Shown one piece after another: positions 1 through 12,318 of a DNA stretch of 64,000 nucleotides. Under the pieces are notes generated by a model. It was not told where the DNA came from. It searched no databases and worked only from the letters and a program-made list of their open reading frames with translations. Position numbers and translations under genes: made by a program. The DNA lies in contig CM071933.1 of the NCBI GenBank assembly GCA_016081115.2, positions 61,022,660 through 61,086,659 on the forward strand. Direction: 5' to 3'. This stretch comes from Rehmannia glutinosa (Eukaryota; Streptophyta; Magnoliopsida; Lamiales; Orobanchaceae). The stretch's first letter is position 1, and each line of letters begins with the position of its first letter.

Positions 1-299
1 ATATTTTGGAGTTTGGCTGAAAACCCTGGTCCGCTATAAATAAAGCAGGATATATTATGAACATATAAACGACCAGAAAACCATGGCGGTGGATCCAATT
101 GATGCGCCTGTGCGCATTTCTATGGGGTGGAGGCCTCCTTTTGCATCGGTTGTTGCCCTGCTGTCAAGTGACAGATGAATTGATTTTAGATTTTTGTAAA
201 GTTTCTTAGCACAGATTAGGAATCGCGGTCGTGTCGAAGAAGATGATGAATGTTTCGAACGTGGCGACGAGGATTGGGGTGAAGATTTTGTGGTTGATT

Positions 300-787
300 T
301 CGAGTTTTCATCCGACGGGGTGAGGCTCTGCAACTGTTTGATGAAATGTCGAGCGAAGACTCAAAGGTTAAACCCAATTTTCTGTGTTCTTTTATTATTT
401 TGTGATTTGAAGTTTTTTGTTTGTTTCGTTGTTGTTTCGAAGTTGTTTCTTTTATATTTCTTTTGTTCTTTTATGTATTTTCCATTTATTTATTCTTTTT
501 TATTTTTTTTGATTTGTTGTGTTATCTATATAACTGTATATTTTTTTTTATTTCTTTTGTAGTGAATGTATGATTTTTTGTTGCTTGTTATGCCGAGTAC
601 TTTATTAGTGGGAAGACTATAGACGTCGAAGCGTTTTGAGATAGAGAATAAACAAGCAAGGCTCAGTCATCTGCTTCACAATCATGCTAAGTTGAAGCTG
701 CAAAATGGTGATGACGATGACAACGACATTGAGTTTCTACCTCCACTTCCTAATGATTTTAGAGAATTGTTGTTATGTAAATCTTAA
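300..787 (+). CDS. Possible two-exon gene fragment, product unknown
   Basis: Two short open stretches join in frame. The first ends at a GT donor after base 366 and contains an ATG at 346. The second runs from an AG acceptor at 623 to a TAA at 785-787 (55 codons). The joined product would be about 61 residues from that ATG. It is basic and helical-looking at first, then has an acidic GDDDDND stretch followed by a leucine/proline-rich end (FLPPLPNDFRELL). I do not recognise a family. The sequence lies beside transposase remains on the other strand, so it may be cargo of, or a piece of, the Mutator-like element at this edge. The intron (367-622) is T-rich, as plant introns are. No promoter or full-length protein is visible. 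Confidence 0.28.
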
Positions 788-804
788 TGATGATGCAATC
801 AGTT

Positions 805-1470
805 GAAACATGTAAGAAACATAAATGAAACATGTAAGAAACAATTGTGAAATAGGGGATCATGTGATAAAAGTTTGTAGTAAATTGCTTTTAAATATAG
901 AGAAATAGTGTAGGTTTTCCCCATATACTTTTCAACTTTTTTTTTTGTCATCCTTGTAAATGTTGATCTTTGCTTCATTTCGATGTATGCATGTCTAATC
1001 TTGAACTAAAGATCTCACGTACTCTAGCAAAGTTGTTACTAGTAAGTCTTTCCCCACTACAGTTGATGCATTCAATAATTCTACGATGTTGGAAGTCAAT
1101 ACAAAGTATTTTTTGGCCTGACAGTGGAGTCATGTCCATATCTCGTAGCCGATGATGGACAAGTAAGCTCAAATTTTTTGAATTGAATTTGTTGTTCCAA
1201 GATTTCGTTTAGGGTGCTGAATGTGTAGTCCATTGGAATCAGTATTCTTGTTATTTCAAAGTTGGTATACTCTCTATTTTCTTCCCATTGTCCATTGTGG
1301 CATACCACAACTGAGATTTTCTCTATGCAACTGTGGAAATTCAATGAAAAATTGGCTAAGTGAAACATATAAGAAACATAAATGAAACAGGTATGAAACA
1401 ACAAAGAAGCAACAAACATGTTTGAAACAACAAAGAAACAACAAAGAAACAAAAAAGAAACCAACGCAAA
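805..1470 (+). repeat. Dispersed GAAACA-rich motif arrays
   Basis: Two clusters (about 805-860 and 1360-1470) repeat the phrase tgaaacatgtaagaaacata and variants of it. The second cluster decays into gaaacaacaaagaaacaac. They flank the transposase remnant. The layout recalls the motif arrays inside the other MULEs of this window. Confidence 0.55.
975..1325 (-). pseudogene. MULE transposase N-terminal remnant
   Basis: Reading leftward from about 1320, the minus strand encodes a stretch beginning ISVVVCHNGQWEEN and continuing into FEITRILIPMDYTF. This resembles the PB1-like N-terminal domain of plant mudrA transposases, which typically starts with a hydrophobic strand, HNG.W and a later I.I...CT(F/Y) pattern. 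Near 1100 the frame stops and similar coding resumes in another frame to about 975, so the fragment is broken. No DNA-binding or catalytic domain is visible. The family assignment is inference from motif shape. Confidence 0.5.
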
Positions 1471-1477
1471 CAAATCA

Positions 1478-1560
1478 GCGGAAAATGGGTATTTTTGTCC
1501 AAATTCAGCGGAAAATGGTATTTTTGTCCAAAATCAGCGGAAAATGGACATTGTGCAGGG
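1478..1560 (+). repeat. Short tandem repeat, about 29 bp by 3
   Basis: Three adjacent copies of a unit centred on tcagcggaaaatgg followed by a tatttttgtccaaa spacer. The copies differ by a base or two. No coding role is seen. Confidence 0.7.
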
Positions 1561-1659
1561 ATTGGGTATGGAAAATGGGTTTTAATAATAAAAATTATAT
1601 TTTAAATGGTTGGACATATTTGGTACCTAATATTTGTAATTAATAATGAGGGGAGTCAT

Positions 1660-2929
1660 TTTTTATACAAATAGTAAGAGGATTAGTAACTAATAACTAC
1701 GAAAATAAGAACTCATCACTAAAAATTCAACTTTTTAACTACGAGTTTTTTTACCCTCATAATTTAACTTCTTGTAGTGAGTCTAGTGACCGGTCAATAC
1801 TGGCCAAATCATTTGAACTGGATTTTGCTAATTTTTTGTAGTGATCGGTCAATACTGACCAAATCGAATAATACCGCTCATTACCGGCCTAAAACCGTTT
1901 GAACCAAATTTTGCTAATTTTTTTAAATTTTTGAATTATTCCAATTTTTTTATAGAAATAGAATTCATAAACTTAATACTTAATATATTTATGTCATTAT
2001 TTGAATTTTGTGCTAAATATATACATCTTTTCCTATTAACTAAATATATTAAAATTTTATATCCGTATTTTATATAATATAATTTGAAATATAATTAACT
2101 TTTATTAAAATCGATGGTTCTAAAAAATCGATGTATGTTATCAATGTAAGACATATTTTATGAATGATTTAGATAATAGACATACGTACATACAAGGTAG
2201 TTTGCAAAAATTCGAGATTAGTCTACATGCACACTATTACGTTCATACACATTTCTAAGTGTGCTTGTTGTTCTCACAAAGCCTTGGCAAAGAACCAAAC
2301 CGTTCGTGAGCTATTTGGAGCTCGAATTGATAAAAAAAAAACATCTGAGTTCGTTAAATGAGGCTCGTTAAAATAAATGAACCAATTTCAGACTCGTTAA
2401 TAAGCTCGTATAAATTAAACTAACACTTTGACTTTTATTTTAATTTTTATACCTTATGATAAATATATAAATATTTGAATATTTGAATAGAATCAAATAT
2501 TTTAATAGATATATTGTGCGTTTTAGAAATATATAATTTTATTTTTGTACAAACGTGAAGAATAACTTCAATTTATATTGATATTTACTAAGCTTGTTTA
2601 GGCTCGATTAAGTTCGAAGAAGTTCGTAAGCCATTAATATATTCGATAAATTCAAGCTCGAGCTCGACTCGATTATAAACGAGTCATCTTATCGAGGGTC
2701 GTTTATCTTATATTATTATTCTTTATTCTACATAAGACTTTAATGAGGTTCTTTAAATCATAAATTATTGAAAATAGTTAATTTGGATCCTAAAGTATAA
2801 TTTTTTTTGTTTTAGCCATATATATAATTAATCTAAATAAATTTGAAAAATATTATATTTGATTCTACTAAATTCATTACAATTTAGAAGTTAATTCACA
2901 TTTTAGTTTGGTATTAATATTAGTTTTTT
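1660..2929. other. AT-rich intergenic sequence without genes
   Basis: No convincing coding sequence. Two copies of tttgtagtg/cttgtagtg near 1778 and 1844 look like decayed CACTA-type ends. Around 2290-2700 there are scattered gctcg/aagctcg words of the kind found in small hAT-like repeats, but I could not define ends. Confidence 0.4.
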
Positions 2930-2934
2930 TAAAT

Positions 2935-3305
2935 TTTTTTAATCAACGCCCGTCGCTAATCTCTCGGCAATCCGTCGGTAATTACCAATGGAACATCCGT
3001 CGGCAATTGGCGATAGAAAATGTTTGTTGGTAAATAACGACGGATATTTCCATCGGTAACTAATTTGGTCGGTATTCCGTCGCAGATCTGTCGGGAAATT
3101 TAGTGGTATAATTTTTCGGGAATTTTACCTTCAGATTACCGAGAGACTATTGCCCGTCGTTATATTCCGTCGGTGATCCGTCGGTATTGCATCGGTATTT
3201 TCAGAAATGTGTATACGTTGGTAATTTGTCAGTAATCCGTCGGTAAAAAGCGACAAATTAATTCCGTCGGTATTTCCTGCGGTAAAAAAACAATTTCATG
3301 TAGTG
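2935..3305. mobile_element. CACTA-like element, right terminal region
   Basis: The block ends at 3305 in tgtagtg, which read on the other strand is CACTACA, the hallmark terminus of CACTA (En/Spm) transposons. The preceding 350 bp repeat the word ccgtcggtaat many times in both orientations, as expected of subterminal repeats that bind the transposase. I see no matching left end, so this is a partial or decayed element. Confidence 0.55.
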
Positions 3306-4269
3306 ATTCGGTCCTCACGTTTTTCCAAATTCTGAATTTAGTTCTTTCATTAATTTTTTTTCAGAGATTCAATCCACTTTTAATATAACTTCACTTTTAA
3401 TAAATTAAAAATTCAATTAAATTCAACTATAAATATAATATATAGAAAAATATATTTAAATTAAATATGAATGAAATAAAATTAATTTACAATATCAAAT
3501 AAAAATGAATGACTTATAAGAATTAGAAACAAATAATGTTAAAAACTATATCTATAACTAAAAGGAATTTAATTTCTTTGATAAATGTCTTAATTTTTCA
3601 AAATTCATATTATTTATCATAAGATTGGATGTTTTAAATATCTATAATTTTGAACATTCAATTATTGGAGAGGAATGGAACCGACGATGGGTCGGGTAGA
3701 GAGGGTGTAACGCCCCAGAAATTTGGAGTCGCTACCCAATGGTAACTCACGCCAGTTCTCCCATTTGAGAATATAACCCACCAAGTATTTGAGCGATATT
3801 AATTCTCGAATAGACATAGTTCTTCATAACCTCACGGAAACAGGGTCAATAGTCGCAGCAGAAATATTATTACAATTCATTTGTCTAAGCGAAAGAGGTC
3901 TTACGCCCCTCTATTACATCCAACATAACAATTATTCATAAACGAATATTTAAGGCTAGATCGACGAACTAAGTCTAGGGATTAATCTGTCGCTTGGTCG
4001 TCTTCGTTAACGTCTTCATAATATGGTGGATCATCAACTGGCCGTTGAAAAAGGTGGGGTTGAGACAAAAATTCTCAGTGGATGGGTGATCGTGTGTAAG
4101 TGTGGCTTATATAGATGCAGGAAAACAGTTATATGAATAATGCATGATTCATGATGCGTGCGTCACACGCGATTCACAAGCAATATGATATTCAAAATAA
4201 TATAGCTTTATATAGTTTGATGAAAATAGTTCATGATCATTCAAGCACTATGAATGCGTTGCAAATAGT

Positions 4270-4350
4270 TCAAGTAGTGGTTGCGTACGGAGTGTAACGC
4301 CAACCCAAGCAAGTAGTGGTTGCGCACGGAGTGTGACGCCAACCAAACGG
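4270..4350 (+). repeat. Tandem duplication of about 45 bp
   Basis: Two adjacent copies contain aagtagtggttgcg(t/c)acgg followed by agtgt(a/g)acgccaacc. The copies differ at two positions. They lie inside the LTR-like region. Confidence 0.6.
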
Positions 4351-6019
4351 TCCGATTAACTCCAGAATCGTGTGGATCAGATAGCGATTCCTTCGTTCTT
4401 CCTTGTAACACCCCGATCAAGATGGTCCAAGACCTGTCACCTTATCGCTCCATAGGCAAAGACAAATCCACAATAGAGCTAGCTAGGCTCGGATTGTCAT
4501 AATCGCGATTATACCTCAAGTACTACGACTCGCTTACCTTGGACAAACTCCGTCCCTCAGTTGCGGGATTAGGACGATGGGGTCGGAGAGTGGAATAGCG
4601 GTAAAGCCGGTTCCATCCCCGACGTATCCATTCTGACTGTGAGCTCGACACACCAAGTTGACTCAAGCAGGAAAATAATTACAAGTACGGAATGTTAACT
4701 AGGTAGTCGAGTAAAAATCATGACGATGCATATAAAAAGCAGTACGAGATATCAACAAGTTAAATTTAAATTTGTCCAAAGGCGAGGAAGTCGACACGCG
4801 TAGTGCGTATAGTCCGGGGATTTTCAAGAAAAATATAGAAGCATAATTAAATCATAATTAAATCAGTTTTAGGACTGTAGAGAAGAAAATATTTTATTTT
4901 GGGGTCCTTGATAAAAGGAAAATTTTGTAAATAGTCCAATTTCTTGGAAAAAGTACTTATCGAGTCAAAAATTGAATAAGTTCTAGTCTCGACCTCGGGA
5001 AAATGTAAGGCCAGTTTCTAAATTCTTAAAATTGTTCAAAGATTCAATTTTCAACGGGTTTCGGTCGAGGTTTTGAAACAAAATTCAGTTTGGTCCCTTC
5101 TTTTGTAAAAAATGTCAATTCGGTCCCGAACTTAAAAAATTTGGATCTCACAAACCGGGAGGGCTTTTGATGTGATTCTAATTTTAAAATATCATGTATA
5201 ATAGTAGGATGTTGAGACAAAAGCAGTTTTGAAATAGGGTCGGTTTAAGTCCCTTAATATTTTACAAATTCGATTTCTAGTCTAAAAATTCGGTTTTGCC
5301 CTTAAGGGTTTATTTGGTGTTCGTTTGTTATGAAACTTGAACCATGAGTTCAAAATATTATAAAAATAAGGTTATTTTAATTCCCAGGTGTTCGAGATGT
5401 ACTTTGTTCTGAAATTTTATTTTGGTCCTTTGAAATTGGAATTTTTACACTTTAGTACTTAAAGTTTAACAAATCGGTTTTCTCAACCCAAACCACTTTA
5501 TCCTTTTAAAAGTTCTCAAAAAATAAGTTTTTCATTTTGAGAAAGTCAAAATTTCGAAATTTTCAGAGAGGTCCCTGAACAGTTTTAAAAATTTATTTTT
5601 GCCCCTTAAACTTTCAAGTTTCCACATTTGAGTCTCTAAAATTCCAAGGATGTGTTTTCTTCTCTCAAAACCTTTAAACTATTATTAACTTAAAATATTA
5701 AATTTTACAATTAATACAGTCCAAAATTTCGAAATTTACAGATTGGTCCTTGGACAGTTTTCAAAATTACGGTTTAGTCCTCAACTTTGCAAAAATTGCA
5801 TAAATGGCATATTTGTTCAAATTCGAGCACAAGGTCATATTTTCCAGAATATATATCAAGTATGGAACATGATTTTGAACATATAATACATTCATTTACA
5901 CATTAATTAAGAGTTGAACAAGAAATTAAGATATATATGCAAATATGTCCCTATTGTGCAAGAAATCAAAATCATGCTCGTTTTTGTCAAACTTCTTGAA
6001 CTTGATAGATATAAAAAAA

Positions 6020-6050
6020 TACATGTAATATATATATATATATATATAGC
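6020..6050. repeat. TA microsatellite
   Basis: An uninterrupted run of about ten TA units near 6030-6048. Confidence 0.7.
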
Positions 6051-7259
6051 AATTTAAAATATTTTCATGTACTACATGCATTTTATGAAAATTATTTGCC
6101 TATTTTTGAAAGATTTTTCACCCACCTCATAGTAGTTTCTCTGGTTGGTCTAAAATAGAGTTTTCTTCCTTATATCAACTTCTTGTCTCAAGATCTTGAA
6201 GGTCAGCCCTTAAATGGTATCCAAACCATATTTTAGTATTAAAATTAAAGTCTCAAGTCCAAAGAAAATATACTAGGACCAAATGGCTACTACTTACCTT
6301 AATGTCTCCAAGTAGTCTCAAAAATGGAAATTTTCCTTCAAGCTTCTAACTTCAACTTGAGAGGTTGTAGGTCAGCCCCTAAGCTTCAAAAATTCATATC
6401 CTTGAGTCAAAAATTAATTCTTCATGTTGTCAAGAGGAAAATACTAAAACCATAATTTTCTCACCTTAAAAATGTGTAGTCTTGAATTTCCTCTTCAAGC
6501 TTGTAGTCAAGTCTACGACTCTTAATTCTTCAAGAATAATCTTCTAGGAGTACCTCACAAGAAGGATTCATCATGTTAGGAATTTGAGGTAGATGTTGGA
6601 AGTTTCAAGAAAATAAAAATGAAAATGGAAGAGAAGAATTTCTTACCTTAGTTGTTGGAATTTTTGATTCTATGAGAGCAAAATGAAGTTTATGACATCA
6701 TTTTAGTCAAAATAAGCCATATTTTTAATTCCAAACTAGCTAGTATTGTTTTTGTATTTTAGTCGTATGTCTACAAGTCTGTATATTAATTATTTATGTA
6801 TTTTTTTGCCGATTGTTTCACCATAATTTTTTATAAATATTCATAATATACTCCTACATATTAAATACTAAACTTTTTCTGTCTCGTATTTAACTAACTA
6901 GGGTAATATTTTTCTAATTTTTATTTAAAATTATAAATTAATTTGATCTTATTTATAGTTAAATTAAATATTTTTCTATATATTATATTAAACGTTGAAA
7001 TTGAATTTAAATTTTAATTTTTAAAAAGTGAAATTATATGTATAAGTGAGGACTGAATCTCCGAATTAGTCTACTTAGACGACTAAATATTTTATTTTCA
7101 TATTTTTTAAAATTACACATCGGTTAGCGATCACCATTACCTGCTATAGGCGGTGACCGGACTAAAAGTCTGAAAAAAGCTCACTTAAAGGATAAAATGT
7201 CAACAAAAAAAAAAAATGAGGACCAAATCTCCGAAGAGGTCCACTCAGAGGACTAAAAA

Positions 7260-7775
7260 TAAGGGTGTCAATCGTGTCGTGTTTCGTGTTCATGGGTCGT
7301 GTTCTGACAAAGGTCTGACACGAACACGAACACAACCCGTTTAATTATTCGTGTCAAGATACACGATACGAACACGACCCTTTTATGACATGGGTAACCC
7401 GGACACGACACGAGAAACCTATATAACTTAAATTCGACACCGGAAAAAAAAAAGAGAAAAAACAAAAATTACAAATAAAAAATACATTAAATTATTAAAA
7501 AATATTAATAAATGCATTTAATAATTTTTCCATCACCATATAACCAATTAAAACATCATAAAATATTAAAATAATATGTCATTATAAAATTAAATGGGTT
7601 AAATAGGTCAATCGTGTCGACCCGCAAGTCGACCTGACCTGACCTATTTATTTTCCATATTAATCGTGTTCGACCTGATTTTGACCCGAACATGCTAAAG
7701 GTTGTACATGTATCTGCTAAATTCGTGTTAGGTTCGTGTCGGGTTATCGTATCGTGTCACAAATTGACGCCCCTA
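7260..7775. mobile_element. hAT-type non-autonomous element (MITE)
   Basis: The element starts TAAGGGTGTCAATCG and ends TTGACGCCCCTA, so its ends are imperfect inverted repeats. It is flanked on both sides by the same 8 bp, ACTAAAAA (7252-7259 and 7776-7783), the target-site duplication length of hAT transposons. The 516-bp interior has many cgtgtcg/cgacacg words and no coding capacity. Confidence 0.75.
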
Positions 7776-8001
7776 ACTAAAAACAATTTTGCCAAACAAT
7801 ATTCATACTCATTTCTTTAAGCGCTTCTTCTTGAGAAGAGGTTTCTACAGTAGTACTATTATCTCAATTTAATCGAATTTATCGGTTCTTGCGATATTTT
7901 CTATTATTTGCTCATTAGTCAACATCTCTAGAATGCTTCAAATCTAACAGTTGTGATAATCCATTCTTTTTTTATTATATTGACTTATTGAGTGTCTTCA
8001 C

Positions 8002-8369
8002 CAAGGTTGCAGAAATCGCTAGGCGCCGGTCGGCAAGGCGCGGCGCTAGCGCTAGGGCGCTAGGGCGGGCGCCTAGAAAAGCCCAAGTTTTTCTTATTTT
8101 TTATTTTTTTGTATTTTGGCCGATTTTTCCCGATTTTTGGCGATTTATTCCGCCTGATCGCCTAGACCGATTTTTTCCCGATTGTTTTCCGATTTTTGCC
8201 GCCAGCGCCCCCGCTCAAAGTCGCGCCCTCCCGCCCTAGGCGGGCGCCAGGCCGATTTTTTCCCCAGGACGATTTTTTTGGCGATTTTCGGAAAATCGGG
8301 TCGCGCCTAGGGGCGCCTAGCGCCTAGTCGGCGCCTAGGCGGCCGCCTAGGCCGATTTTTACAACATTG
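8002..8369. mobile_element. GC-rich hAT-type MITE
   Basis: The left end CAAGGTTGCAGAAATCG and the inverted right end CAATGTTGTAAAAATCG match at 14 of 17 positions. Both begin CA, as hAT elements do. The flanking 8-bp duplication is perfect: GTCTTCAC at 7994-8001 and 8370-8377. The 368-bp interior is very GC-rich against its AT-rich surroundings. It is built from palindromic gcgcctag/ctaggcgc words around an AT-rich centre, so a single strand could fold into an extensive hairpin. No gene is present. Confidence 0.8.
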
Positions 8370-8596
8370 GTCTTCACATCTATTTATTCATCTAAATTTT
8401 ATAAAGTCATGTTATCTGTTGGCTTAAATTTACAAGATGAAAACATATTTTAATTGTATTTGCATGACTATCTATAAGTTATTAGGGGCGGGGCAATGAG
8501 GGTTTCAGAGATGGGGTTCATCTTTTTTTTTTTAAAATTAAAGGAAGAAAAACTTATTACGGCAAGCTTGACTTACCTTTTAAAATATCATGCTAA

Positions 8597-9410
8597 GGGC
8601 ATCACCAGTGGTAAAAACCACAAACCTGCTTTTTTTGTGGATCTCACACTGCCACATCACCTCCACATCAAAAGCAAAAAATCTCACTCATTTTTCCACA
8701 ATCAAAAAACCTCTCAATAATTTTTTTATGGACCCCATACTCAAATTACACCTCTTTAAAAAATCTACAACAATTTTTGAATAGGTCCCACCATAAATTT
8801 ACATATCCTTATAACTATATATGTATATATATTGTTTTTATTTAAAAATTATATAAAACAAAATTAATACAAATTAATTTATTATATTTATATTTTATTA
8901 TGATATATATTTTATTAATTATAAGTTATATAAAAGTACAATTAATATTATTTATATTAATATTTTTTCGCGAATTGATTTTATGCATTTATATTAAATG
9001 ATTTATGAAGATATATAAATAAAAAATAGAAAAAAAACATCAAAAGAAAGCCTAGCTAAAATATGTAACAGCTAAAAAAAGGACTAAATCATTTTTTTAA
9101 AAAATATCGAATAAATAAGTAGCAAGTGGATGGATTGGCATTTTGACAAAAGCCCAAAAAAAGTTGGCAGCACTTTCCGACATGGTGTACGCGCGTGCGA
9201 TCATAACGCGCTCTTTGAGTGCAACCGTGTGGTCACGCATACACATTCATATTTTTTGTTCTTTTGTTTGTTCCAAAAAAAGCTGGGTTCTTAACTACAA
9301 ACCCGCTCTTTAACAAAAAAGCTCAAGCCTCCATCCCCAATGGCATGAGGTTTTTTTCACAGGTTTTTTCTTCAAAAAACCTCTACCAAAAACCTCCACT
9401 GGTGATGCTC
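8597..9410. mobile_element. PIF/Harbinger-like MITE with TAA duplication
   Basis: The left end GGGCATCACCAGTGG pairs with the inverted right end GAGCATCACCAGTGG. A TAA trinucleotide sits immediately outside both ends (8594-8596 and 9411-9413), matching the three-base duplication of PIF/Harbinger transposons. The 814-bp interior is AT-rich and encodes nothing recognisable. Confidence 0.7.
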
Positions 9411-9413
9411 TAA

Positions 9414-9922
9414 ATTGTTACTTCAAAGGCATTTTGGTGAATGATAATTACACCAAATTAAATTAACAAAACATATCATTCTACAAGGACATTTTTTTGA
9501 ATTCAGGAATTCATACCAAAAGTAGGAGATTAGTGAAATTGATTTATTCTTTCTTAACACTAGAAAAAAGATTGTCAAATCATAAAATTTCATTATTAGC
9601 TTTTATTCTTCATATTATCTGTTGAGAATGAAATGTTAGAATTGCTTGGTTATAAAATTTTGATAAGTAGTTTTTGCAGCTCAAAAAGCAAGAAAATTAT
9701 AATGAAGATTAATGATACTTAAATTAAGTCACTCCTAAAGTTTTGCCTTAGGCCTCAAAATCTCTAGACACGGCTCTGGTTCTATATACAACAATTTCTA
9801 TAGAACGAAGAGCTTTATGTAGTAATTTGAATGTGACAAAAGATGATAAAATAGGCAAAAGAAGTTGTATTTATTCTGTTATATCTGCCAAAACATTTAA
9901 TTAATGGGACAAACACCCTTTT

Positions 9923-9960
<38 letters not shown>

Positions 9961-10610
9961 ATTGGATCAAGTGAGACCACATAACTAGAGTGAGGCAGTG
10001 TGGACTAATCCTGTCCACAAATCTGTAATTTTAGATGGTTGAGATTTACCCAATTTAATAGCTTTTTTTATTTTATTTTAAATATGTAAAAGGCAATATT
10101 GTAATTGTATAATTACACCAAATCAAAATATGTCAAATTGAGTAATTATTGTTAGTCCAAGTGGCTACGATAATCTAGAGGGGGGTTGAATAGATTATGC
10201 CGATTTTTCGCAATTCACCCTCTTTTTTGAATGATCAAGCAAAGACAAGAATGAATATGTGGACATTGTGATTTAAGTTTGAGCAACAATATTACTATAT
10301 GTCATCAAATTATCCTTAACAAGAAGGCTTCAATACTTAAATACGAACGCGATAATTGTGAATGTTATGGTAAGTACTATGGACATGGTGATTTAAGTTT
10401 GAGTGCAAGAAAGGTTTGGGGGATGAGGTTTTCTTATGCTATACGTTTTGCATACAGTTTCTCGTAAAGTTGATGTGTTAACTAAGTATATATCCAAAAA
10501 GCCAATTTGAAGCTCAATTCAATAAGATCCTACAAAATATGTTACAATGGAACTAGAAATTTCCATTAATTGACGATTACTGTCATTCCATTGTGATCAT
10601 TATCAGTTGA
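9414..10610. other. AT-rich intergenic sequence with TA microsatellite
   Basis: No gene is seen. A TA run of about 32 bp lies at 9926-9956. The phrase beginning gggattggatcaag after it looks repeat-derived, but I could not find a partner end. Confidence 0.4.
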
Positions 10611-10758
10611 GTTGTGGCATGTAGCTCAAGTGGTATCACTCACCCTTTATAAGGGTATTAACCAGGGTTCGAACCCTATATCTCTCAATTTATTTGAAAT
10701 TTATCACATCCCCTCTAACCAGTACTCCCAACTTATTAAAAAAAAGTTGTGGCATGTA
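10611..10758 (+). mobile_element. tRNA-derived SINE with 13-bp target duplication
   Basis: An RNA polymerase III A-box-like word (tagctcaagtgg) is followed about 40 bp later by a B-box (gggttcgaaccc). The copy ends in an A-rich tail. The 13 bp gttgtggcatgta occur at both 10611-10623 and 10746-10758, a typical SINE duplication. It cannot be a working tRNA, because the acceptor stem and CCA-side pairing are absent and the body is followed by the tail. Confidence 0.75.
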
Positions 10759-12030
10759 ACAAAATTAGACTATAAAAATGATAGTAGTTCTGCCACAATC
10801 AATTTTAATGACAATGTACTTTGTACAATGGGCTAATACAAGTTTTATTCGTTGTATAAATCAATAATTACCAGACAAATATAATTAAAATGTTCGAGGA
10901 TTGTATTATCTCATGCACTTCTAAACAACATTTGAAATCATATGTTATTCATAAAATTGGATCATATTTATTTTGATAATTCTTATATGAAAATAACTCT
11001 AGTCCTAACGGATTATGTTGTAAATAAACCACCTCAAGGGCCCGGATTTTTAATTCAAGTGAAAATTGATCCAGCTTATTGGTGGACCTAAGAGTTTGAG
11101 ATGGGCTTTGGAATGCAATGTGATGATCCACTAATAGTGCTAGGCCTACTAAGTAGTGAAAAAAATGGATGAACTCACTTACAAAGAGATCCAATGATTT
11201 ACCAGACTTTATGACATCATATTACAATGGTTTAACATGTATGCTAGTAATTTTGCAGAATCCGTTTTCGAGGTCCCAAAAATCTGTTATATGATTTCAT
11301 TTTTGTGTGAAAATATCGATTTCACAGTTCAGTATGACCTATTAAATGTGTCATGTGAGCATGCTATTCAATATGCCCTACTAAATTTGCTTTCATTTAA
11401 GGCTTCTTTTCATCCCCAAAGGCTACTAGGTTTTATGTCAATATTTCCTTTAGTTTAGGGTTCAAGATATTCAGATAGAGGTGAATGCCATATGTCAGCT
11501 GTATTTTTATTAGGGTAAAGCTCACTTTACCGGTTTACCCCCTCCTTGAACTATTGGTATTGTATCAGATACCCTCTACTGTTAAAACTTTCAAATACCC
11601 CCTTAAACCAATAGAAAACATATTGATGGACAATAAAATGTTAAATTCATCTTGCACACCCTCTGTTATAAACTATAAATACTTTTTTTCCTTTATAATT
11701 AAGTATCAATTAATTTAATCCCAAACATTATTCAACACTAGTTTCAAACAGTGAACTTTATTCATAGGAGGTGATGCCCGGCGTTCAAAGCTTGTTTGAT
11801 AAATGAGCAAAAGCTGATACATGCGCATATATTATCGTTACAACAGCTGATTGAACCTATGTATTTAGTACAAAACAGGAACTTGTAGATTTCATAGCAA
11901 GGAGCGTGCCACCGGCCTGCAATATACATAGGTTCTCATATTTAGAATTTCTCGAGTAATTTCATGATATGTGTCATACATTAGATTAACCAAGCTCTCA
12001 AAGTAAGGATGTTTACTTATTCTTTAAAAA
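10759..12030. other. Intergenic sequence, nothing recognised
   Basis: Short open frames exist (for example 11237-11458 and 11485-11718 on the plus strand), but they lack conserved motifs or splice context. I regard them as chance. Confidence 0.4.
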
Positions 12031-12034
12031 AAAG

Positions 12035-12313
12035 GTAATTACTAAAAAAACTCCCTGAGGTTTGGGCTAATTACCAAAAAACCCAAAGATGTTTCAAATT
12101 TACAAAAAGCCCCCTCAGATTTAATTGTCTTAAATTTAATGGGGTAACTGTAATATTTCTATAAATATCAGGGGAATATTTGAAATATTTTTTGCTTATG
12201 AAGGGGAAAAATGTAAGACAGGATCAAACCTCAAGGGATTTTTTGCAATTTTAAAAACCTCTAGTTTTTTTTTTTTGTAATTAGCCCAAACCTCATGGGT
12301 GTTTTTGTAATTA
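12035..12313. mobile_element. Small inverted-repeat element
   Basis: The left arm ggtaattactaaaaaaactc and the inverted right arm ataattacaaaaacacccat share about 40 bp of imperfect inverted repeat. Both arms contain gaggtttgggctaattac. The interior has no coding capacity. The copia element that follows begins within about 6 bp of its right end. I could not establish a target duplication for this small element. Confidence 0.5.
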
Positions 12314-12318
12314 TCCCT

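Larger units (their letters stand above)
3700..6660. other. Non-coding, probably decayed LTR retroelement sequence
   Basis: The stretch opens with gtgtaacgcccc at 3707, and a similar tgtaacaccccg occurs near 4404. Both resemble the TGTAACACCCC start of many plant gypsy LTRs. No gag or pol motif is legible, and stop codons are dense in all frames. The downstream part (5000-6650) is AT-rich with recurring phrases such as aaaatttcgaaattt and ggtcc. The assignment is tentative. Confidence 0.3.

Noticed and set aside
10620..10690. A tRNA gene
   Set aside because: A and B boxes are present, but there is no acceptor-stem pairing, and the unit ends in an A-tail with a target duplication, so it is a SINE.
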